A DNA stretch of 64,000 nucleotides from positions 1-64,000 of the IMG/VR virus record IMGVR_UViG_3300044859_002163; one strand, written 5' to 3'. A model generated the notes under the pieces. It had not been told where the DNA came from and ran no database searches. It saw only the letters and a list, made by a program, of their open reading frames with translations. The stretch is from a virus. A program made the position numbers and the translations under genes. Every line of letters begins with the position of its first letter. Within the stretch, counting starts at the first letter, position 1. Shown piece after piece: positions 60,601-64,000 of the stretch.

Positions 60601-62362
60601 AATTGACGACGTAGAAGACAGATTCTCCACGGTTACCCACGAAGAGCAAATTGCCGAAATAAAAGAACTCATCGATTCTGCAGACCGTGGAGATTTGACT
60701 CCACAAGAGTTTGCATCAAAGCTTGGAGATTTGTACGTCAAGAACGTAAATGGTCTTGAAGACGAGCTGAGCGACCTTTTTAGCACTCAGACGTTCTTTG
60801 AAGACAATGGAGTGGCCATAGACAGAGAAGATATTACGGGAACTCCTGATGATGTTTTTTCTCCTAGGAACCTCTCTAACTTCGATATGGTTGAAGGCGA
60901 TGCAGCAGAGTTTTCTTCTGGTAGAAGAAATAGAACTCAAGGCTCAAAGCGTCGCCCAATGGCGGATGCCGATAGACAGGCATTCGCTGACGGAGTAAGA
61001 CAAAGAGCAGCAACTATCCCAAGCAAGAGGCGACCAGGACCAAGCAAAGATGAATTTGGTACCGACCGACTCAGCTCTGGAAGACTCAGATTCCCTAACA
61101 GCGAGACCAGAAACAGTGTCGGCAATTACCTTCAGGACAAAGTCAAAATAAAATTTGGCAAAATGTCAGGGAATAACGACAGGTCACCAGATGGTAAGTG
61201 GATGCTTGACGCTAAAAAACTCGAGCAAATTCTTAGGGACGAAGACGGGAACCCACTAGACAGGGAGCAGAGTGCAAAATTCCTTGGCGTAAGCGAGATA
61301 GAACTTGAAAAGATGTTCCAAGATGGGGCGGGTATTTCTGAAATAGACGCTTACGAATTTATCGACAGGGCATTCTTTAACGGCAGAGACCCAGGCAGGT
61401 CATACGAGACGCTTGAGGCAGTTTGGGGCTTCGATGCAGCTCCTTACTGGTATGACCGTCGTAGAGGTAATCAGCTAAGCAGAGCAGAATACGAGGACTA
61501 CAAAGAAGAGGGTATAGCGATGTACCCCCTCTACGCACCAATAGATTTCGAGCTTCCTGAGGAGTTTGTTGCTAGAGAAGTTTCAAAGAGCGCCTTCCCC
61601 GTTTCTGCCCTTGCAGAATCATTCGGAGTTGAGTCTGATGACGACCTAGCAGAAGCCATTACGTTTGAGGTTGACGGTGAAGAGATTAAGCCAACTGCAA
61701 TACAGCTTAAAAAATGGAAAAAAGAAGGAGTTCCGACATCCATTATTGAGCAACTTGTCGACAAGGGCATAATCCCAAGCGCTGGAGACGTATTCGGTGA
61801 AGAGGGAGTTAAGTTTGACAACTCAATTAGACAATTCGACCTTTGGAAAAACATCACCGACACTCTTGCCAGAAGAGGCAAAAGAGTAAAAGGTAGAGAA
61901 CTTGACGAAGTGATTGGAGCAACCAAGGTCCAAACAAGACTCAAGGCTTTCGAAGAAGGAAAAGAAGGAAAATTCAGTAAAAACACTGGAAAAGCACTTC
62001 GTTATTCCGATGACGAAGTTCAGGTAATAGTTGACAGACTTAACACAATGTTCGACACCGACGAGACGGTTGAGTCAATTAAGAGTGGTGGTTCGTTGAG
62101 TAGCGGAAGAAGAGCTGCTCGCAGAATATCCAACACCGGACAGGAAGCAGTTGAAAAGCTTGCATCTGGACGCAAGAACAACGGAGCCCCAGAGAACATA
62201 ACCCCAAGAATGCAAAATGAAATAATGGGCTGGGCAGAAAATGCCACGTGGAGCAATTTCGCTCAAAGCCTTGTTTCGCAATTCAAGGCACAAGGGTTCC
62301 TGTCTCCAACTCAATGGACAAGTCTTCTCCGACTTCACGACAACTCGAAAAGTAGACGTTAA
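51671..62362 (+). CDS. Prohead protease fused to a multi-domain cargo polyprotein (3563 aa)
   Basis: The N-terminus is an S78 (HK97 gp4-like) prohead protease: His64 in WGHNWNDPIG, Ser128 in EWSIGYK, then YEVSPVLHGAN. Residues about 375-405 hold four Cys (CSNCVLYQGEGKC and a later C). After residue 657 the chain is punctuated by [LF]SSG at 658, 860, 976, 1624, 1763, 1958, 2099, 2119, 2440, 2640, 2782, 3081, 3134 and 3476, plus LASG at 3497. Between them lie a helicase, an ArdC-like enzyme, a WYL-like domain, HTH repeats and acidic segments. Typical prohead proteases have only about 200 residues. The ATG has AGGAG 4 nt upstream. An A11 run occurs at 53326-53336. Self-processing is inferred, not shown. 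Confidence 0.9.
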   Translation: MPNSNFGNIQYKASNGLIKLDELEGIVECFVSGIGNKDSVGDICATGAFAKSLQRRKPRVVWGHNWNDPIGKVLEIYEVPASDPRLPMKMKMAGIGGLYAKVQFNLQSEKGKEAFANVAFFGEEQEWSIGYKTLRAQYDDNLQANVLYEVELYEVSPVLHGANQLTGTISVKSDEEKMHGMMPMSISAPSSEPRRDGLFDEGVSQRISGPQLAGVVAELSRRAAGPVMVVEATENSVVFVKPGKGKFRIGYHFTGSEYMFGKPELIHAEQAKPPVQSGPSPMPGIMGKPNKPSTNNPAMAMPVAMKPVNGGMVMVPLAPVEYEGSDKNKKPELGAEESELAESLVRIARKYGKFDEDGDGIWAGYYPPAENKVKDIGVKCSNCVLYQGEGKCKILGLKVEDEGKCRFAIIPDGVVVGFGKKEYNDILDDEEIKMVEDIEAKYPGEFILGVLRNTVKKRRRKRRSYKTLEEWGVEEQELEEKGLDPFLAQDSSYVIPVNLEDAFEFKSVIDPVLDYHRIDTTVNEYGIVINSPLSEESKDAITRAASSAYEFLKKKIASEQIEEKALGRRIGRAIASRGIDRPNLGGKRGRRSRGSGINPPPGWDPRTVEDANLNSMVGDGTPWEQPDPTPSGPGSINSPKPSKRQMSQRAELADTEKLSSGKRNERRHADRSADMEKQFPNAEENQKRVDHEAIAKAWDEQGLGWEEVPRYNADNNLSSDYLRGREIGVNQARVMWNGDSVRKRPEKFNEKQKASQEYSNWYSSYAKSVSAYLDAHSRDDSDNWDGIESALRADVKSKYPDTQDWAKEDIATLNEYLNDIGLLDADTLKKKKKKKKKAGAGAAKGPDLQELRKLNSEGKLSSGNQFGSETERLAAWKPVLADLRALKSRVNGDEINDGPINGRARAYLGLMGELDEIIANALEERNLDLEGPTDKSRARFERLVNAGDWAQARFHMEGEIASVNEKRSKPVDDGKLSSGAIPDSAKQKRLIEAAESASARKPDGTETFAASVARQYRRNGKLSEKQWSTLDRMFGGAKPDSTPKTSTSKSPSAPFSGKRREIIDLADVPEYDYPNAPGGRKPTPEQSNAIDAMMTGDDVKISALAATGKTTTVINFAERLKDTEPSARALYLVFNANAKDDAGKRGMPDNVKVMTMDGVSYNAMRTINPEMTAKSFSKDSAYIKPIMRFVDRATYLGTRGTVDEGKELTAVDVYKRVAKAVDAFAISGDTEIGSQHFAGKYNGKMAVENPEIIAELLPFAKKMWEDMNTPRVAPKGSDSGKGMLPMTNMHVTKMWALTNPDIGDSEGVNVAMVDEAQDMNPVFAGILRNSNGIQRIYIGDTNQAINAWRGADGKTLADAYAKYDMPITDSFRFGKEIADRGNRFLNLLGRTERMNGRKTDKSGRPVDGRVGSISNPTMILTRSNGGGIAATLDSFEKGRTVYGSKNFKDDLSAFIDNIEYMTTSATGTGYFTDVDGKQNFGKPKESQDLDGITTLDEFNKAIEKKDNNRLNMLGKILDKYSFEELRDALDRVITDKAKLPKNRDEYVHIQTAHTSKGLESPRVLIWSDFRGPKKDDLGNVVFPDEQELRLSYVAVTRAEEELDLGSLGWIEKYDSDAEVSLSGLSSGRTDSDRPVPMDDREREMFNRNAAFIDILDDMLPEGESWDDWVFNEFVDADGTDEEKYESVYGPTTEQELIDYAKPERRSDASDQEYFESIYEEAAPIDKLQYVAENYKPAGAEYGSAEHQEAFKQKLSDSGLTSRFSSGMRKFDELDEIDKQQAAKNLADEIGRVIGGADSDPDFDYGFRKFIDDSGDYERGDNVDAIRDNYASFLVDAARDGDWQTLEDHDVDLSSLLEYTPEAHPDREMMLELDKDDREWADMMSEMRRDLSSDGSSEDEVERILDHWLYSSDSPKQEEYLDEYREQGDNYSDNFNRAAKAMYQDYLERLYDNRQDRNLSSGRISEEQESRISDREVFERRMAGESLAETAKALGMKREEVRQAEMRHMARERGTLQTPDFDDIEAYREDQARMAAEEAAELALNESIYLRRMGGESLAATAEALGMSREDIRTREQKHMQLMRSMDKEAKRWLDRDGAFSSGRKDYVSPLDDLEVGQRLSSGKLDEVYRSVQSNLIEQIEKIQESGDGKWEFPWHKTSLPKNVTNNNRPYSGINSVMLMFKQDAMGYDMPLWAGFNQWKKEGGTVRKGEKGTLILIPTIIPKKKDADGNEIRGSGGVFFKTGHVFNIDQIDGIDKEKFRVPELPEEERVAELEQALSEVGAVVNTGGDRAFYRPSTDEIHLPPFSAFKSREGYYAVFAHELMHWTGHPSRLNRDHLGEFGSPEYAQEELVAEIASAFFMAAHGLTPEPREDHAQYLAGWLKKLKSDPDAMKKAFGEAQKAHDYAISKSPSMSAKLGKKVAESGVLPGNNDGGYGDIGPSLSSGKREKYVRNPEGTIRTLADEMGAFGDELLTRFDMARGGRINDRHYFVGRADFEESRASDNEWDITEGENGLWSAALLRLEFNEDSDRDWAGVVSDEYDSPEDVARWISDYEDTRKAWAKKFKEETDFEKISSMLDEETARRDAEYQDSIRIVNERYDRQQYTRMIAEIDESRLEWSAEDWADEASDIRMELARENGRLSSGVRSRYDETPVETIGTVSNALKRTDEAGSNSRYIASRLAPVPADKYDFDSIRRNGESVSFTYGGKPRTIYPTGMMAKKGGGIYVVGLDDDQGQYRSYSLHKIEGLVDGADAPYNPTQPGVPRGTPGARAQRTRNVTSGRLSSGRIRPLDEVRAEIEDDARYESMVVQNAFGGRLGTEKKGEFRVTIPLEDHAEAVQSLDRLVALRNDLLRSLLDGKRMPAGSSIFEIDKYAPVAEDEMDLLVDIDDAIDRIHDELRRTEETLSGLNDEIEDMKGSISELEDAFRTTTRMGARDIPGPVDFESAMERNIDLADGDNERAIDLIKSDADSIIYALEEIDDVEDRFSTVTHEEQIAEIKELIDSADRGDLTPQEFASKLGDLYVKNVNGLEDELSDLFSTQTFFEDNGVAIDREDITGTPDDVFSPRNLSNFDMVEGDAAEFSSGRRNRTQGSKRRPMADADRQAFADGVRQRAATIPSKRRPGPSKDEFGTDRLSSGRLRFPNSETRNSVGNYLQDKVKIKFGKMSGNNDRSPDGKWMLDAKKLEQILRDEDGNPLDREQSAKFLGVSEIELEKMFQDGAGISEIDAYEFIDRAFFNGRDPGRSYETLEAVWGFDAAPYWYDRRRGNQLSRAEYEDYKEEGIAMYPLYAPIDFELPEEFVAREVSKSAFPVSALAESFGVESDDDLAEAITFEVDGEEIKPTAIQLKKWKKEGVPTSIIEQLVDKGIIPSAGDVFGEEGVKFDNSIRQFDLWKNITDTLARRGKRVKGRELDEVIGATKVQTRLKAFEEGKEGKFSKNTGKALRYSDDEVQVIVDRLNTMFDTDETVESIKSGGSLSSGRRAARRISNTGQEAVEKLASGRKNNGAPENITPRMQNEIMGWAENATWSNFAQSLVSQFKAQGFLSPTQWTSLLRLHDNSKSRR
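52799..52880 (+). other. Four-Cys cluster in protease C-terminal region
   Basis: VKCSNCVLYQGEGKC and the later GKCRFAI form C-x2-C-x8-C-x12-C, a zinc or iron-sulfur pattern sometimes seen behind phage protease or portal domains. Confidence 0.6.
53326..53336 (+). other. A11 homopolymer, candidate slippage site
   Basis: Eleven A residues encode part of L552-KKK-I556. Loss of one A turns the next codon into TAG at once; gain of one gives N-S-F then TGA. Either slip ends the protein after 555 or 558 residues, that is protease without the downstream cargo. Confidence 0.55.
53642..53653 (+). other. First [LF]SSG candidate processing site (L658-SSG-KR)
   Basis: First of 14 exact copies. Later ones start at nt 54248, 54596, 56540, 56957, 57542, 57965, 58025, 58988, 59588, 60014, 60911, 61070 and 62096, with the LASG variant at 62159. 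Ten of 14 are followed by Arg or Lys. Confidence 0.7.
54608..56539 (+). other. Polyprotein segment: SF1 (UvrD/FBH1-like) helicase
   Basis: Between the sites at residues 976 and 1624. Motifs in order: TPEQSNAIDAM (Q), ALAATGKTTT (Walker A), VDEAQDM (II), GDTNQAINAWRGA (III), TAHTSKGLE (V) and SYVAVTRAEEEL (VI). The order and motif III resemble FBH1-type UvrD helicases. It unwinds DNA, probably early in infection if delivered with the virion. An FSGKRR at 54833-54850 could be an extra, divergent cut site releasing a short N-terminal piece. Confidence 0.88.
57554..57964 (+). other. Polyprotein segment: duplicated HTH-like module
   Basis: Two repeats: RMAGESLAETAKALGMKREE and RRMGGESLAATAEALGMSRE. 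Each reads as helix-turn-helix (A-x-x-L-G-M turn) followed by a R-x-x-E-x-(R/K)-H-M helix. The segment lies between sites 1958 and 2099. It could bind nucleic acid. Confidence 0.65.
58037..58987 (+). other. Polyprotein segment: ArdC-like antirestriction metallopeptidase
   Basis: Between sites 2119 and 2440. The N-terminal domain (KWEFPWHKTSLPKN, RPYSGINSVML, LWAGFNQWKKEGG, RKGEKGTLI) is the ArdC single-strand-DNA-binding domain, and FAHELMHWTGHPSRLNR is the HExxH zinc site of the zincin-like C-terminal domain. ArdC-type proteins protect incoming DNA from restriction, so delivery from the virion would be useful. Confidence 0.88.
59600..60013 (+). other. Polyprotein segment: WYL-like domain
   Basis: Between sites 2640 and 2782. 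SFTYGGKPRTIYPTGMMAKK then IYVVGLDDDQGQYRSYSLHK resembles the WYL beta-sandwich that binds nucleic acid or nucleotide ligands in regulators. No HTH is attached in this segment. Confidence 0.6.
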
Positions 62363-62417
62363 CAGATAATTAGAAAAGCGTTTTATCAATACTTCCCATA
62401 GCGGCGCTGTGGTAGGT

Positions 62418-62423
62418 TATACT
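62418..62423 (+). promoter_or_regulatory. Candidate promoter -10 (TATACT)
   Basis: TATACT with a leader of about 70 nt containing an AACAG/CTGTT hairpin and an AAGGAG ribosome-binding site before the ATG at 62500. It matches the box at 44575. Confidence 0.4.
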
Positions 62424-62499
62424 TTTACAAACAAATAATTTAATAAACAGTTGGCTGTTTAGCCTTCTGCATACCATTAGGCGCAAGGAGCTCTATTTT

Positions 62500-63957
62500 A
62501 TGGCTTACGACGACAAGGCAACAGTGAGTATTGACAGCGAAGGAGCTGTGCTCAAGTGCGCCAAGGGGCTTGAGGCTTCTGCATGCGGTTTTACACCAGG
62601 CGCAAAGGTGTGTGGCAAATGCGGTGCAATGCCAGTAGAGATGAAGATGGTACCAGCAACAGACCTTGATGTTGCTGATGAAGACATGACCGAAGAGGAC
62701 ATGCAAAAGATGTACGGCATGATGCCAAAGAAGAAGCCAATGAAGGCCATGGGCATGGAAGAGGACATGGAAGAAGGCGCGGAAGAAGACATGGAGTCCG
62801 AAGAGGAAGACATGGAAGATGACGAAGACATGATGGATGATGAAGAAAAAGTCAACACCGCTATGCACAAGTTCAAGAAAAAAGGTGCCGGTGAAGAAGA
62901 CGAATTTGAAGCTGAATACCCAGACGAAGAAGACTTCACTGAAGAAGAAAAAGGCTCGATGGAAGACGACATGGACTCCGAAGATGAAGAGGACATGGCG
63001 GAAGCTGAGAAGCAAAATATCATGATGGAAAAATTCCGCAAGCGCCGCATGGCGACAATGGGAATGAAGTCAGATGAGCTTGGCGACCATGATTACATCT
63101 GCGCAATTGAGCGTAAGTCCTACTCAGCCGTAACTTCTGTCTGCGACAACTGCCCAGGTGGATGTATCGCAGAAAAAGGAATGCCAGGCCTCTTGAGTGT
63201 TGAGGGAATGGCTGAAGAAATGTTCGATGGAAAAGTAATCGATTCAGGTTACTCACCAGATGCCGACATGTTCGTCATTGATGTTCAGGGCAAGGATGGC
63301 AAGGCAGTCGAAGTGTTCATTGATGGAACTTCGGCAGAAGTCATGGGCTGGCACAAGCTTGATGAAAGCGTGTTTGAGCAGAAGGCAGCAATTGATGAAC
63401 TCAATTTGATTAGCTTCACTGACGCAGCTGAAATCGCAGTCAAGTCAATTGACGGTCATGTGGTTGCTGTTGAGCCAGACAACTTCGAAGGCATCGACTC
63501 ATACGCTGTTGAAATCGAAGGATTTGACGGAAAGTCATACGATGTATTCGTTGCTCTTGATGGCGAAGTTCTTGGTTACGACAAGTACGAACCAGAAGAA
63601 GCAGAAGAGATTGAAGCCGAAGCAGCAGAAATTGCTCTGAAGCGCGCATTCACCGAAGAGCAGCGTAATTCAATGGCCAAGGAAGGAAACGCGCTTCCAG
63701 ATGGCTCATACCCAATTGCAAGCGAGTCCGACCTGAGAAATGCGATTCAAGCATTCGGTCGAGCAAAAGACAAGGAAGCCGCAAAGCGACACATCCTTAA
63801 GCGCGCTCGTGAACTCGGCAAAGAAAATCTAATCCCAGCAGGCTGGGTTGCAGGTGGCGAAGGAATGAGCAAGAAAGAAGATGAAACCCTTGATGGAGAT
63901 TTCATGAAGTCGCTTGTTGAATTCCAGCTGCTCGAAGCAGAAACTGACACAATCTAA
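62500..63957 (+). CDS. Acidic zinc-ribbon / PepSY-like protein (485 aa), capsid-module
   Basis: N-terminal Cys20, Cys29, Cys38 and Cys41 form a zinc ribbon. Residues about 55-190 are extremely acidic and Met-rich (repeats of EEDM). A second Cys group lies in DHDYICAIERK and CDNCPGGC. Two PepSY-like repeats follow (MFVIDVQGKDGKAVEVFIDG and SYAVEIEGFDGKSYDVFVAL), then a C-terminal helical block (NAIQAFGRAKDKEAAKRHIL, LIPAGW) seen after proteases or capsid proteins in other phages. It may be a scaffold or a head-maturation protein. No [LF]SSG site. Confidence 0.6.
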   Translation: MAYDDKATVSIDSEGAVLKCAKGLEASACGFTPGAKVCGKCGAMPVEMKMVPATDLDVADEDMTEEDMQKMYGMMPKKKPMKAMGMEEDMEEGAEEDMESEEEDMEDDEDMMDDEEKVNTAMHKFKKKGAGEEDEFEAEYPDEEDFTEEEKGSMEDDMDSEDEEDMAEAEKQNIMMEKFRKRRMATMGMKSDELGDHDYICAIERKSYSAVTSVCDNCPGGCIAEKGMPGLLSVEGMAEEMFDGKVIDSGYSPDADMFVIDVQGKDGKAVEVFIDGTSAEVMGWHKLDESVFEQKAAIDELNLISFTDAAEIAVKSIDGHVVAVEPDNFEGIDSYAVEIEGFDGKSYDVFVALDGEVLGYDKYEPEEAEEIEAEAAEIALKRAFTEEQRNSMAKEGNALPDGSYPIASESDLRNAIQAFGRAKDKEAAKRHILKRARELGKENLIPAGWVAGGEGMSKKEDETLDGDFMKSLVEFQLLEAETDTI

Positions 63958-63973
63958 GAAAGGGCGGCCCGCC

Positions 63974-64000
63974 ATGACGGGTAAGCCGTTCTATAAAACA
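63974..64000 (+). CDS. Possible start of the next gene (partial)
   Basis: An ATG at 63974 opens a frame reading MTGKPFYKT to the window edge. The upstream GGGCGGCCCGCC is GC-rich and not a clear ribosome-binding site. A major capsid protein would be expected hereabouts, but too little is visible to tell. Confidence 0.2.

Noticed and set aside
51728-62389. Many minus-strand ORFs of 60-150 codons opposite the polyprotein
   Set aside because: They run antisense to a strongly supported long gene, lack ribosome-binding sites, and their compositions follow the reverse complement of the coding strand.

Overview
The window looks like one contiguous piece of a large tailed-phage genome (Caudoviricetes) with a contractile tail (myovirus type). 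The evidence is a terminase large subunit, HK97-type portal, S78 prohead protease, tail sheath and tube, a frameshifted tail-assembly chaperone, a 1405-aa tape measure, and a baseplate set with gp25-, gpJ- and gpI-like proteins. No rRNA, tRNA, integrase, IS element or CRISPR array was seen. The host cannot be named from sequence. Several start codons lie 6-7 nt downstream of TANNNT boxes and have no Shine-Dalgarno sequence. This fits leaderless transcription as used in Actinobacteria, but that is an inference. No major capsid gene is visible; it probably lies beyond the right edge.

Layout. (1) 1-7661, plus strand: modular tail-fibre genes, including a collagen-like repeat, an S74 auto-processing fibre, a glycine-rich fibre split by a frameshift, a giant fibre, and an FN3 protein ending in PPYF repeats. 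(2) 7676-18299, plus, and 18288-21985, minus: a dense modification island. It holds eleven predicted Fe(II)/2-oxoglutarate oxygenases, a ferritin-like di-iron enzyme, one clear and one tentative methyltransferase, a radical SAM/SPASM protein, a GT60-like GlcNAc transferase, a DUF6065 protein and small helper ORFs. (3) 21985-40259, minus: fibres, baseplate, hub, tape measure, chaperone, tube, sheath and neck proteins. (4) 40346-44182, minus: a histone-H1-like basic protein, two ParB-like proteins flanking a PAPS-reductase-like protein (IbrA/IbrB-like), and a RuvC-like resolvase. (5) 44183-44612: an intergenic stretch with two candidate structured small RNAs. One carries an exact 17-nt antisense match to the universally conserved 23S rRNA helix 69-71 segment. 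(6) 44613-44969, plus: a monocistronic structural-type gene with its own promoter and strong terminator. (7) 45036-49219, minus: HNH nuclease, Cas4-like exonuclease, Rad52-like annealing protein, TerL. (8) 49273-63957, plus: small membrane protein, portal, a 3563-aa protease-headed polyprotein, and an acidic zinc-ribbon/PepSY protein.

The most striking element is the 10.7-kb ORF at 51671-62362. An HK97-type prohead protease (His64, Ser128) is fused in frame to a chain of unrelated modules: an UvrD/FBH1-like helicase, an ArdC-like antirestriction metallopeptidase, a WYL-like domain, a duplicated HTH, and several acidic or basic segments. These are separated by 14 exact copies of [LF]-S-S-G plus one LASG variant. 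The serine codons differ from copy to copy, so the motif appears to be selected as protein. My reading is a self-processing polyprotein whose protease cuts at these sites during capsid maturation and releases cargo proteins for delivery with the genome. An A11 tract at residues 552-556 would give immediate stops on +1 or -1 slippage, offering a way to make protease without cargo.

The second system is the oxygenase/glycosyltransferase island, which lies beside fibres with proline-rich and collagen-like tracts. It could hydroxylate and glycosylate virion proteins, by analogy with the hydroxyproline-GlcNAc pathway of Dictyostelium Skp1, or it could remodel host metabolites. Sequence alone does not decide.
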